Assembly (NCBI GenBank): GCA_026874595.1
Contig: CM049314.1
Span: forward strand, 55,847,812 to 55,911,811
Direction of reading: 5' to 3'
DNA from: Sipunculus nudus
Taxonomy: Eukaryota > Annelida > Sipuncula > Golfingiida > Sipunculidae
DNA: 64,000 nt
Part shown: positions 24,700-36,720 of the stretch, piece by piece
Layout of the letters: each line of letters begins with the position of its first letter
Numbering within the stretch: the first letter of the stretch is position 1
The notes under the pieces: model-generated
The model's database searches: none
The model's input: the letters and a program-made list of their open reading frames with translations, nothing else
Told to the model about the DNA's origin: nothing
Position numbers and translations under genes: made by a program

Positions 24700-27120
24700 C
24701 TGATATTCTATGAACTCGAGTTATCGAAGTTATCCGAACATGTCCATGAAAATGTTTGTACCTGAGGACTAGCTTGCACGTGTTCTTTGATTTTGGCGGG
24801 AAAATGAAGATGCTAAGGGAAAATTGGGGCCTGGCGATCGTGGGGCTGTAGCAGTAAAAGTTACAACATTACCGTTCTAGGGCTAAACGCTGCTTATAGA
24901 TATGGTAAACTTAATGGACAGATTTATGAATAATAAGATGCATGCTTTGCCATGTAAAATATACGGGAATGAACTCTGATCGTAACGACATATCTGTGTG
25001 GGTATACGGCACCAGCCGGCAAAAGAGTAGCGAATATACGGGCATGTAAATGAAACCCTATTTATTTAATCATGTGTCATTTGTTATTTGGATTAGTATA
25101 AAAACGAATATAATTAAGAACCATACGTATAAGGTTTCTAATAACCATGAAAATTGGTCTTATTTTTTTTCATGTAAAATAGTCTTACAAAGTCTTAAAA
25201 AAGGTCTTACTCTTTTAAATTGAAAAGGCGCAAGAACCCTGTTTAACCACAGCGCAGCCAAATGACATGTGACACCATCTGTTCCTGGAAGAACAATGGC
25301 TTGATTCACCAGTCAATGTGCGAATGTCCGCTCTGAAGTCCGTTACAGGGAAAACCGCTTGTGGCTTCCTCAGTCTTCTCTTAGCTGAACATGGCTACTT
25401 AGCCGGTCAGTATGGATTGATTACATTATATGCGGCGATATCCAGGATCCTGGATACCGCCAGATACAAAGCTTCAAGTAAACTGGAGGAAAGGACAAGG
25501 AAACTTAAGTAATCTAAGGAAGATATGGTACTTAATTCGAATGACCAAGAAATTCAGCTAAATACTGTTTCTTTTTATGGAAACAAGATTTGCTTATTAA
25601 AAATTGCAACCCTGGCGCTTGAAACTGTCTCAGAATTGGAAACAATGAACTGCGTGAACTTTGTTCGCTGAGCCAACACGGCCCGTTACCAATGGCTACA
25701 CAGGCGGCTGCCGGCCAGCCGTGGCTGGGGGAAACCCAGAGCAGACATCGTTCCCTGCGTATCACTGTTTATATGGACAATATATTCTCATAATCAACAT
25801 TTAAAGTGGACAAATACTGTCTAAGTCGTACGTTTTGTGCGAATTTGATAAGAATATCTTTATTTCATAATGAAAACGACATTTTCAGACGAAATGTAAG
25901 AATTTAAAAGTCATGTGAAATGTCTCCAGTTTTCTCAAATCATCTTCTAGGGCTCTCGCACAGCGTAGCGTAGTAAGAGAGCACGGGAGCTAGGGCTTAG
26001 TACGGACCCTCCTGTCGGCCCGACTGGTAACAGACTTGGCAGACAACACTTTTCAGTGCGCTGAACCCAGGAGTTTGTAACGCCGACTTTTCCTGTCCAG
26101 CTTTTTTAACGGGTCCTATCATATGCATACCAAAGAACTCTGAAAACCTCCATAGTAAAAAGTACAAAACAAGCATACAGGTGCGCGGTCACTAAAGGTT
26201 ACCACCCTAATAGGAACCGGTCTTTACAAGAACTTTTACCGACCCCACCTGCTCACACTAGTCTGAACCTGAAACCCGACATTGTTCCCTATTGCTACGT
26301 TTATATCATGACATACACTAAACCCCCTCTAAAAAAACAGTCACAGTCCTCTGGTGACAAGCAGAGATAGAGTAATATCTTAAGTCGTCCCAAACAAGTT
26401 TATAAAACTTAGCAAGTTACCCATTTGGTCTTGGGGATGTATTTAAGTGGCTTTAAACACTTTTAAATTTCTTCTTTTTGTCCGGTCTATCGTCATCTTT
26501 AATGTTATTGTAAAATGTTTAAAGAATTTTATAGCGTTACCTGTTTTACTTTCATTTGCCGAGGTATATAAGACCTTTAAAATTATGTTAGTTCATTGAA
26601 AATGTCATCTGGATTGTTATAAGTTTACTGTTTTTGTTAATTAATCTATGAACCGCTTTCATTGCAGCATTTTTTTTTACTAAGTTGAGGAAAATTTCGT
26701 AGGTTCGTCTCCCACTAAATACCGTTTGGTTGGGTTTCTTACATGTAGTTCGCAGTCAATAAACTGTGTCTTCTCACTGCTTCTCACTGCTTATAAATTG
26801 ATTGAACGATATAAATTCTTTTTTTTTTACATTCTTCAATTTTCTTATCTGCTCTGCTATGCTGTTCTTTCGACCTGAGCAGAGGTGACAGGGACAGTCA
26901 AATACTTTGCAGCTAGTCTTGCCAGTGTTGGCATGCTGTTTGACATAGTATGCCAGATCCTCTGATTTTAGAACGCATGGTTGTGACAGACAGGATGAAA
27001 TCTCTTCCGACACTCTGGAGGGTCTGACTGCTTGAGATGTCCATAAAGTTAAATAATTTGCACCGCCTAGATGTGGGGAAGATGATGTTAGTTCCACTGA
27101 TAACAGTGTAGAAGCGCCAG
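24700..27120. other. Unannotated DNA
   Basis: The minus frame at 26774-27124 (116 codons) directly follows the hAT relic in the same direction and could be its degraded C-terminal part, but I see no diagnostic motif. The plus frame at 25318-25512 is unrecognised. The remainder shows no gene. Confidence 0.35.
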
Positions 27121-27129
27121 ACACTCTCA

Positions 27130-27985
27130 GCAGCAGGTTGGCTGCACCAGGTGAACTTAAAGCGGGTATATTGTGTCGAAGGAGGCTGTGTTCTCTTTTA
27201 CACTGAGGCGGGCATTGACAGATTTCTTGAGCGTGTTTACCAAATTGCTGCTCTACTTGACCCTGATTTCTTTTGGTTGAGCGTTCAGTCCCTTAGGTGA
27301 AGACAATTGCTACTTCGAATGGTCTAAGAATATCACACAGTTCATTTAGCAGGGTGCGGTCGTGGGTTGATAACTTGTGGAAGTTGTCAAGTTTGTCTAG
27401 GGTGTCCTGGGGAATTCGAAGAACTGAACGGATCATGGAAAGCTCCTAGTTCCATCTGGAAGAGTTTGGTGCTTGTAGTTTATGATAGTAGTCCAGGATT
27501 TCCGAACTAATTGTGGATTTCCTTGCATGAGCTACAATGCTAGAGGCGTTGATGATAACTGTGCGGCGGGATCCTGTTTCTTCCATAGCACCTGTGGTGA
27601 CCAGTTGAGTACTATATGCAAAGCAGAGGGAGGTACGCGAAGAGATCACAGTCATCACTATCGCAGTAACCGTCAGAAGTATTCAGCGGTTCCGCACTGT
27701 CACTGTACTCGCTGTCACTATCAGTTGGTAGGCCACGAAACCTTGAAGACTTTTACCATATTGGTGGCATTGTCTGTGATGAGGAAGGCAACCTTGTTGT
27801 TTATATTAAAAGCACTGAGCACCTCATCATATTGGGTAATGATGTCGCCTGCTGTATGTCGCCCCTTGAAGCGTTTGCATATTGAGGAAGGTTGAAGAGA
27901 GATCGCTTCAAAGGTGGACAGTTGATTGACGAAGATTGCTTGTGTCTTATCAGCTGACGTCACGAGTACTTTCTGGATTTCTATA
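27130..27985 (-). pseudogene. hAT (ZBED-like) transposase relic
   Basis: Minus-strand reading gives successive hAT transposase landmarks: KRFKGRHTAGDIITQYDEVL, then the catalytic-region motif AFLITDNATNMVK near 27775. Next come IVAHARKSTISSEIL and SSRWN near 27450, an in-frame TAG at 27446-27448, then MIRSVLRIPQ and LLNELCDILRPFEVA. A TAA follows at 27293, then NTLKKSVNARLS. Order and spacing match hAT/ZBED4-like proteins, but frameshifts and stops make it non-functional. The N-terminal BED finger was not found. A TAGTGGTGGGAGTCGG word at about 29429 resembles a hAT end and might be its far terminus, which is unproven. Confidence 0.75.
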
Positions 27986-27999
27986 TATACGCCCAGCAG

Positions 28000-29880
28000 T
28001 ATACAGTGGCCTTATTTGACTCTGCGCTGTCTCTGGTACGTTTTACTGGTGGTTTCCTCAGCTTTTGCTCATGTTTCCTCTACAACATAAACAAAATACT
28101 ATAATATTCTTAATGTAAGGCGTGGGGAGTCACAACACAACCTCGATACTGCACGAGGACTGTTTTATTCAAACGCATCTTAGTTAGGGGGACAAACCCA
28201 GGTACAAATCCAGAAATACAGGTGAAAGGAAAAAGGTGGTTGGCACCTGTATAAGACAAAAATACAATGAACAGTATTAGTCACAGATTCAGCTCCATGA
28301 AATGAAGTACATAACATGAACTGTTAATTAAACGGGTAGATATGACACAACAAAGACAAGAGTTCCAATTTGTCAGGCAAATACCATGAACTTTTAATGA
28401 AGCCACCCTGTATTGGTCTGAGTGAAGTGACAACAACCTAACAACCTAATAAAGCTACTAAATTAAATGTATATACTCATAGGAATATTATAAAAGAGAA
28501 AGCATATATGAAAACATAGTTCAATCCTCCATAATATGTGAAGTGCAATGTTCAGTTATAATGCACATAGGTTCATTACACTTAGTATGTCAGCAACACC
28601 GTTAATACACCATGTCTACAATAATCATGGTTCAATAACTATGAGCATAATGCATACCATCCCTCCATGGGAAGCTAAAAGGACATCACTGAATGCTGCA
28701 TCTGAATACTGCAGACTGACCATGTGCTGACCAGACACATACAACCGCAACCCCATATTCATGTGTGAATGTAATTGGATCATGCAGCTATTATTTCAGA
28801 GACATATTAAAATAAAGTGGGATCAACATTTCTGTCTCTTGATAAGAACATCATATAACATCTACATACACCTGTTGTAGTTAACATACTTAAAAACTCC
28901 TATATGTCCATACAATCAATAGAAAGTTTCTACTGGTGTTTATGCCTCCAAACTATTATTTATTAATAAAGGACATGAAATGTCATCAAAGACACTATTG
29001 AAATACATATATCAACACAACTAAATGTCGTAGCTGACGTGCAGTTGCAATTCTGAGTAACTCAACAATATCAGAGATTATCAAAAACTACGCACTAACA
29101 TCACCGAGGAAACGCTTCAGTAAAAAAACATCTAATACGCATGGGCAAAGTCTAAGTTAAACTTCAGCTGGCTGCGGCTCTCTGCCAACCCCGACTGAAG
29201 GCAACATTTGATGACAAGATTATTATCTATATTGACCCTCTAAGAAAGTTAATATGTTGGTCACATTAATGACAATAGTGAATATTAAATTTTAAGGTCC
29301 TATTACAGATGTACTATTGCTATACGTTTTTCTTTTAATCTCTGCAGTGAGTATTACTAGAGACAAGTCTCTTGTCTAGTTTACTATGGAGTAAAAACAA
29401 AATAATTTACAGTTAAGAAACTTTCAAATAGTGGTGGGAGTCGGTCTTTTTTCATAATCGATCATCGGTTTGAGCAAACGGATTGATGATCAATTATTAA
29501 TCGGTTCAGACAAATATATGCAATTATTAAAGAAATATCCAATTGTCTGTGAAACTGTACCTGCGTTTCCCCGGCAGGTATTCTCTTCTCGCGCACGAGT
29601 GTAACGATCCTTCCACATATAAAGAAACATTAGACTAATTTTAAAGATCAAATTAAACGATCGGCAACGTCAGGTAATATCTTTCATTATGAAAATTAAG
29701 AGCATCTAAGAATGTTAGGCCTATAAAGGGGCTGTTTTTCTAGCACATGAAGGCAGATTTTACGGGCCCAGGTGCGCTTGGGGCAGATCATACGAAAAAA
29801 AATTGCAGACTAGTCCAAAAAAAAGTATACTCGACCGGCCGGGTTAGCCCCAGTCTTTTAAGGACGGTCTAAAAAGAGGC
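28000..29880. other. Unannotated DNA, possibly interior of the hAT relic
   Basis: No coding sequence is supported. A TAGTGGTGGGAGTCGG word with alternating ATCGAT/AATCGG runs lies at 29429-29510 and resembles hAT subterminal sequence. No matching partner end was found. Confidence 0.35.
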
Positions 29881-29889
29881 ACCTGGTAT

Positions 29890-30245
29890 CGGTTGAATAG
29901 ATTATTTCTAAGAGAATCTCGCAAAATTGGCATTGACTGGAGAATTTATGGTGTATTTTTACGCCATGAGATGAAAGGTTTAGGTCAACCGGTTTGGCTT
30001 GAAATCGATCCATAAGCTTTTTCAAAAAGTGGGTGTTGTGGCCGTGACCTCAAAATCGATAGGTTTCTTCATCTATGGGTGTGTAAGCCATATGTGCGAG
30101 ATGAAAGGTTTTGGGGAAACGGTTTGGCTTGAAATTGATCCACAAAGTAATTTCGGACGGACGGACGGACGGACAGACAGACGGACGCACGAACGGAGGC
30201 GGTACTATATCCCTTTCGCAACTTCGTTGCGAGAGGATAATAAGT
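29890..30245 (+). repeat. Dispersed repeat with GGACGGACGGACGG tail
   Basis: Two direct copies of an AGATGAAAGGTTT..CGGTTTGGCTTGAAAT-GATCCA unit lie at about 29969 and 30098. They are followed by a GGAC/AGAC tetranucleotide tract (30157-30186), then GGCGGTACTATATCCC and the hairpin CGCAACTTCGTTGCG (30217-30231). Frames on either strand are artefacts. Confidence 0.65.
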
Positions 30246-30800
30246 ATATGAGATTTATATACTTTTCGAGCGAAGAAGTTATCATTATCATGTTGCGGGA
30301 AGTCGTGGCTGTACTGGTATTCCATAACAACAATGTATTAATGCTAGGCAGACCACACTGGGCATTGCCTCTGTTTACACGGGTAATTAATTAATTACAA
30401 ACACTGGCCACCATTGACCGGTTGCTGCATGTTGACGCCAACAACGCCGATATCCCAGGCAGTCACTGGACCAGATCTACCTTGTAATTAAGTTCAGGTA
30501 TTTCTGTTCTTATGTTAAATGACCTGGCAGGAAACCTGATGTAATATATCATGGGCGGTATTTGTTATTAGTATCTCACAATGCCTACTGTCTTTAAAAG
30601 CTCATGATGTTGTATATATTTTGTTGCTAATATTTTGAGTCTGTATTTTACTGTTACTCCACTAACAAAACTGTTAAGAGAAATGTAGATATTGATGCTA
30701 CACAGTTTCATTTTAATCAAGAATAAAAATTGACACATATATCCAGAATTTATACTCTAGATTAAAAAATCATTCACTTGCTATAATAATAACTAACTCT
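30245..30800. other. Unannotated DNA
   Basis: No feature recognised. Confidence 0.4.
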
Positions 30801-30802
30801 GT

Positions 30803-30816
30803 TTCTCTCTCTCTCG

Positions 30817-30900
<84 letters not shown>
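30803..30900. repeat. Compound (CT)n(AT)n microsatellite
   Basis: An interrupted CT run (about 30803-30861) passes directly into a pure AT run to about 30900. The same compound arrangement occurs at 57725-57797. Confidence 0.95.
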
Positions 30901-30904
<4 letters not shown>

Positions 30905-30905
<1 letters not shown>

Positions 30906-31970
30906 TTATGATTCAGTGAAATAAAAATTATTACATCAGAACATTTGGTATAGTCTAAAATTGTCTATCCTAGGTTTAGGACTACTCAGTTACATAAAAT
31001 CTAGTTCACTTCTACCAAATGTTCCAGTTTATAAGTACAGTAATAAATAATATACTCTGCCTAAGTTCAGTAGATGAAACATAACTGTAAATGTTTGAGG
31101 AGATTCGTTGTGGTTTTTCCAGTAGTTGAAATCTGTGCAGCCCAGTACTTACATTTGTCTATATAAGATTCATTAGTGGAACCTGCCAGGTCAAAATGAT
31201 CGAGAATCCCTGACAATTTGGCAGGAGACGCCATACTGATTGCTGTTCTACAATTACTCTGAACGACAGTAAATCACTGTTTAACAGAACTGAAATAACG
31301 TCTGACACATGCAAGAGATTATATAGGGGTAGTCGGGTAGTGATATTTGGATAATCTCAGCTCATCTGCTAAAGACGTAAATAATAAAACTGAAAGCCTA
31401 AGTTGCTCTCAGTACATGCTTGAATGCTTGTATTGTTAATGCATGATTTCCTCGGATTGGCTCAGACGATAGGGTGACTATACATCGACCGTACTTCAAC
31501 CTAGATATATTCAGCAAGATGTGTTATCTTCTAATGTCTTGTAAATACACCGGACAGAATAACCACATTAATGTTAACTTAATACGAATCATGTAAAAAA
31601 ATTGAATGTGAAAATGATTTTTAATGTGCATATTTTAAATGGTTCCAAATCAGTCATGCACTGTTACATTATTGGTACATCTTTCTAAAAGGATTATGGA
31701 CAAAAAGTGACACAACCTGCCTCACATGAGCAAAAGACCTAGGATATTGGCACAAAGTCCCTGTTTCCCGGGAGGTCTTTTTTACCCCAAGTAAGATTGA
31801 CGTAACCATAATACGCCCTCATGGGTCAAGAGGGGATGCCAAATAAATAATGTTACGAACCCTATGCACGAGGACAAAACTCCAGCTCACTCAAATGTTC
31901 ACCGGTGGTTGTATTGTGAGAATGTATTATTGTCCATGGCTTTCTTTGCCGTTAATAATCACCGGTCTCA
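30905..31970. other. Unannotated DNA
   Basis: Nothing recognised; no open frame above about 60 codons has support. Confidence 0.4.
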
Positions 31971-31979
31971 CAAAAAGCG

Positions 31980-32920
31980 GACCTATTCTTCATTGGTAAA
32001 AGCTCTTTTCATTTGATTGGCGGGCTTCTTTTTCAGAGCATAATCCTCTTCTGTCCGATCTTCTCTAAAAGGATTCAGTCCCTCTGATCTTTTGACGTTG
32101 GTTACTCAGCCCCATTTCGGCCTGTGTGTAGTATAACAATGATGTGTCTCTCTGTTTTGTTTGGTCTTTGCTTGTTCTGTGCGGATTTTCAATGGCCCAT
32201 AAATGCCGCCTTAGTCCCCAAAATGTCGCTTTTGTCTATGTCTTCGTTCCTTAATTATGTCTGAAACTACAGTTTCACACAGTCGTCTTTCTTCTCTTCC
32301 TTGACGCCAATTAACCGCAAATTATATTATCTGTTGTATCTCTGTATTCTGCAATTTTTTTCTTTTTTTTTAAACAGATAATAACGTTTTACTTTTCTCT
32401 TGAAAATCTTGATATTTTTTATCAGTTTGGTCATCTCGGCTTTTTTAGGTCTTGTTTTCTCATCCTAGGGTATCTAATCTCAATCTGCGTTTTTCATGTC
32501 TGTCTGTTTGTGAATTCTAAATTGTCTATCATTTAATCAACTTCCGTATCTACTCGTGAGGTTTATGTCCATTATTTTAAATTTACATTTAACCTCTTCA
32601 ATATATTTATGCAACGAAGCTTTAAATGCCTGTAATGCCTGCGAAAATACATTTTCCAGCTCTCCACACTTCATTTTTTAACTTCGAAGTAATATCCTCC
32701 CATTCTGTTTGCGAAACTGAGTCTGTGTCCTTGCTTGCCATGTATTTGGGACTTTTTCCGGCTTATTCCATAAATGGCTCCATTATAAACTGCTCTGTCT
32801 TTCCTTGTTAACTTTCATGTCTCCAGTTTTCACGCCAACCTCTTCTGACATTATTAGAAAAGAAGTCTTTATGGTGAGGGCTTGTGACACAACCTACACG
32901 TCAGCCATCTTGAAACGGAA
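31980..32920 (-). mobile_element. Decayed LINE 5' end with ORF1-like coding sequence
   Basis: On the minus strand a reading starts at the ATG at 32741-32739 with MASKDTDSVSQTEWEDI, followed by a charged, broken coiled-coil-like stretch. It then gives YNLRLIGVKEEKDDC (plus about 32280-32327), which resembles the NL-hydrophobic-GIPE start of L1-type ORF1p RRM domains. Farther on is a degraded RHIIV segment. Frameshifts and stops interrupt it. A CAAGATGGCTGACG word (plus 32899-32912) lies just upstream, a type of motif often seen in LINE 5' leaders. No RT follows nearby. The L1/Tx1-like assignment is inference. Confidence 0.45.
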
Positions 32921-33269
32921 GTCAAAATATGCATATCTAATGAGGTTAGAGGACAACAGACCGAGGTGGCGCTCGACACTTACCATAAATCTAATGGCTT
33001 TTCACGAAACTTATTAAAAATATAAAAGAATCAGATTCTCCTCTGAATTAAATTATCTGCCATATTTACGCATTTTCAATGAAGTCAGAGGTCACTAGAC
33101 ATAAGATTAGCGGTGCTCTGGTTATTAAATTGGCAGATATATGACTGCTTAGCTAAAATTGTCATAGGACTACCGTTTGCCAGTAATAAATACTTAGTGT
33201 TTAAATCGTTCCTAAAGGCTCCACTGAAAACATAAACTTATCAACCTGATGAATTAAAACTACTTAGAC

Positions 33270-33465
33270 TGATGGTGCTATCAGTGAGTAGTTTCCAAAG
33301 GGAAGACTACACAGCTTGAGTAACTTCGTTCTTGAAATGTCATAAGTGTGAGTAGTTTGCAACTCCTACTCGGAATGATAAGTTTATGGGTAGTTTAACA
33401 GGATTCCTACTCAGACGGAGCACATTCAAGGAGCTAAAATCTACTCATATTGAGTAGTTTAATGT
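33270..33465. repeat. Cluster of GAGTAGTTT words
   Basis: GAGTAGTTT or GGTAGTTT occurs at about 33287, 33352, 33387 and 33456. It is interleaved with CTACTC words in the opposite orientation (33367, 33408, 33440), giving small inverted repeats. The origin is unknown. Confidence 0.4.
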
Positions 33466-34025
33466 TATTATAATGGGCTGCATTGTAAAATGACATGTTA
33501 CTACATCAGTTATGGTTATATTTTTTTACTCATGCCTGATTATCTGTTGGTTCTCTGGTTTGTCTGTGAGGAGGATTGCGCAATATTAAATACCAAACCT
33601 ATTTCACAGGAACAGCTAAGATTAACATTCTGTTGTTACATACTATAATACTGTGGTGGCCGCGCTCTGTAAAATGAATTGAATTAATAAAAATAACAAC
33701 AATATTGAGATACTGAGGGAATTTAGATTAATTTTAAATAGGATAAACAAAATATACTTCATCTGTGCGGATCAGGACATGCATAATTAAAACCATTATT
33801 AAGAATCTCCCATTGAGTAAAGTAACACACACACTTCTTCAGTTATCTGCTGCTAAAAAGTGATCCTGACAAAAACTAAAAGATAACATGACGCCTTTTC
33901 CGATTTTGTTTTTATCAAATTGCACTCACGTGATGAATTCAGATAGAACCTGCAAACCGTTCAGTCAATAGCAATGTCAATGGCACTTCTATAAATAATA
34001 ACTAGCTTTTAACAATAAAGATAAC

Positions 34026-34067
<42 letters not shown>

Positions 34068-34490
34068 CAGTAGAAAATTATATAAGCTTTAACTTGTCGA
34101 TATTCAAAAATGAAAAGAGCCTGGCTTAATTTTATTTCATGAAGCAAGATTAACATTTCACAGATGAGTTGATCAAAATCATTTACATGAGAGTATTTGA
34201 TTTTCATATTTAACTAAGAATCTCAACGTCAACCCGAAGCAGTCTAAAAAAGTTTAAATGTAAACTTGAAGTAAGGTTGTAAGATTTATAAAAATAAATG
34301 TTCGCTTTCCCTTCTAATAGTCTCTACAAAGAAGTATAATAATAATAATAACTGCTCGGTATTCATTCTGATAAGTTCCGAAAAGAAGTATATATAATAG
34401 AATAGACAGATATGAATATTACAAATCTCATGCTAATTCCTGCTCAGTATTCTATGCCCCGATTTCTGCTTTGCGATTTCCCCATCAAAT
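33465..34490. other. Unannotated DNA with an (AT)n tract
   Basis: A (TA)n microsatellite lies at 34031-34063. No gene supported. Confidence 0.5.
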
Positions 34491-34492
34491 AT

Positions 34493-35125
34493 AAACACGT
34501 CTTACAGTTTCTACTGGGGCAAGATTAACTTTAGCAGACGGCACCGTAATTTTCCCGCGCTTTTCAACAGAGGTACTCAATGTTCTATGCGATTACAAAC
34601 ACGTCTGAAAGTTTTTACTGGGGGCGAGGTTAACTTTAGCAGACGACAAAGTAATATCCGCGCTTTTCAATAGAGGTAGTCAATACCAGATAGCCAACAC
34701 TTAGTGTACTTCCGGAGATCTGCTGACACCCACTTAACCTTAAGACACATCACTGGACTGTTCCTTTTGTCGGTAAAATATGTAACTAAGTCTTATACTG
34801 GATACTATGTTCGTTCGCCAGAGTATGTTATCATGGTCATTGTGTGTGTAAATATTTATTGTGGTTCGGGTTATAAGAATACCATTATTTTGGTGAATGT
34901 ATGACGTCGTATGCTGATGCTGCAGGTATGAATATAAAAGTGAGCCCCGCGCGGCTACGAAGACTATTGTTAATGAAAAATCTTATGTTTCGTAATAAAC
35001 TTTTTGTGACAATTTAAGTGAAAAAAACATCACTTCCGAAGATATTTGCAGGGTTGTAAACTGAAGCACAAATATAACTATAAATCGGATGATCGTGCGA
35101 AATTTCAAGAAGATAATGGTTGGCG
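34493..35125 (+). pseudogene. Orphan promoter and leader of a fourth PAN-cluster locus
   Basis: This segment matches the upstream region of copy A: GCAGACGACA.., ATAGCCAACACTTAGTG, ACTTCCGG, GACTGTTCC, the CRE/TATA module, then a leader with GATATTTGCAGGGTTGTAAAC (copy A has GGTATTTGCAAGGTTATAAAC). The left part is duplicated in tandem (34493-34580 and 34596-34683, sharing TTAACTTTAGCAGACG). Similarity ends near 35125, where unrelated C-rich repeat sequence begins. No signal-peptide or PAN exon follows before the next repeats. It therefore looks like a paralogue truncated after its leader. Confidence 0.6.
34902..34938 (+). promoter_or_regulatory. CRE-TATA core promoter, orphan locus
   Basis: TGACGTCG lies at 34902-34909 and AATATAAA at 34931-34938, with CTGCAGGTATG between. 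The 29-bp offset equals those at copies A and B. One base of the CRE and one of the TATA box differ from copy A. Confidence 0.6.
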
Positions 35126-35127
35126 AA

Positions 35128-35380
35128 TCATGTGTGTTTTATGAGTTTTATTGACAACGCCATAAGGGCCGGTGAGACAATTACAGCACCAAATACTTTG
35201 GCAAAAGGTTTGGAAAATATCGCACCATGTACTATCTGCCCGCAGCCCGCCCCGCAATAATAGAAAAAATCCACCCCTCTCCGCCCCCTAAGTACTATGA
35301 TTCTTTCAACCCGCACCCGACCCTCAATTTTTTTTTTCAACCCGCCCCGCATGTTCGCAAAAATCTCCTTGAAAACTTGA
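35128..35380. repeat. C-rich repeat-like insert
   Basis: It contains repeated CAACCCGC(A/C)CCG-type words on the plus strand. It abruptly replaces the copy A-like leader sequence, so it probably marks an insertion or rearrangement. The family is not recognised. Confidence 0.4.
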
Positions 35381-35389
35381 AATAAAGTC

Positions 35390-35580
35390 GTCCTCCGAGC
35401 TATGGGGCTCGTTAATAACCCCGTGAATAATTAAAAAAAATGATACAAAACCTCCAGTATCTTAATAATTACAGCATGGATTGCCATGAATCTTGCCTCG
35501 AATATTGACCATGACTAGTTTTGTTAGTTCCCGTAAACTGGTGGCACCACCTGTTTTTTTTCTTCTTATTTTTATGATCC
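35390..35580 (+). repeat. Single unit of the GGTGGCGCCACC-type repeat
   Basis: It shares TCCTCCGAGCTATGGGGCTC, GATACAAAA, ATTGACCATGA and GGTGGCACCACCTG with the tandem units at 50600-52380. It is the reverse complement of the copy at about 12145-12380. Confidence 0.65.
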
Positions 35581-35599
35581 AGTTTGGATTGACATATTG

Positions 35600-36200
35600 G
35601 TTTCAAACTTGACTTATAAATAGCTCACCTCTAATGCAACAACTCATTTTTGGGCCAAAGTCTAGGTCACAGGACCAACTTATTTAGAAAGACTGTTGAT
35701 GCATTTTAAGCCAAATCTTTCATTCTAAACCTTTCATCTTGCACATATAACTCACCTGCCAATATGGGAAGAAATAGACTGATTTTGGGGTAACAAGGTC
35801 AAAGGTCAAGGTCACAGGGGCCATCTATCCACATATTTGATTTTGGATGGTAATTCCAGTTTGATTTGAATAATTGGTTTCAATCTTGACTCATATATGA
35901 CCTACAAATAATGTTAGAACGCTTTTGGGTTTGGGGCCATTAGGTCATAGGTCAAGGTCAAAGGACCGAATACTATGGAAAGGTTCTGCATGCTGTTTAA
36001 GCCAAACTTTTCTTCGCAATCCTTATCTTTTCCACATATGACCAACCTTCAAACAGGGGAAGTTTCCGTTTGATTTTGGGTTCACTAGGTCAAAGGTCAA
36101 GGTCATAGGGCCAATCCATTCACAAATTAGTTTATGGATGATAACTCCAGTTTGGGTACACAGGCTGGCTTCAAACTGATCACATGACTCATATTTTGAA
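35600..36200 (+). repeat. Repeat array of about 290 bp with AGGTCA motifs
   Basis: Two and a half diverged units are seen. AGGTCAAAGGTCA, a perfect direct repeat of the AGGTCA half-site with one spacer base, occurs at 35796-35808 and 36087-36099. Related AGGTCATAGGTCAAGGTCA lies at about 35943. Units also share AAGCCAAA..TTTTC and a CAGTTTG-TT..AAT-GGTTTCAA stretch. Confidence 0.65.
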
Positions 36201-36720
36201 AGCGCTCATAAACATACCCTTATACACAAATTCAGCTGAGCGTCGAGTCTCAAGGTTTCCTCGTTTTCAGCACGAACACGGATCAGCCATGCATGAGTAT
36301 AAAATGTATGAAACATCTGATGATTTTAATGAAATATAAATTTTAAAACATGTTTAAGCAATGATATAAACTAGGGGTATTCAAAAGTATAAATATATCG
36401 GTATACTATGATACGGTGATGCACATATATCGTCTTTTTTACATGACGGCATTTATATCGAGACCAGAAACATTTGCTTAGTGTATGTTGCAACAATTAG
36501 TCAAAGTTAACAGTGTAAAGTTGAAAAGAAATAAAGTTAAATTTGCTCACATTTATCTTTTTTGTTACAAATTTATATATATGTTTTACTGAAATGCCAG
36601 TTCAGCTAACCAACTAGCCCCGCCCCGCACCACAAGCACCTGTCACAAGTCATAGGTGAATTTCAGTCATTAAAGGGGTATTTCCAGTAGAAAACCGGTT
36701 CTGGGAACTGCCTCTGTCTA

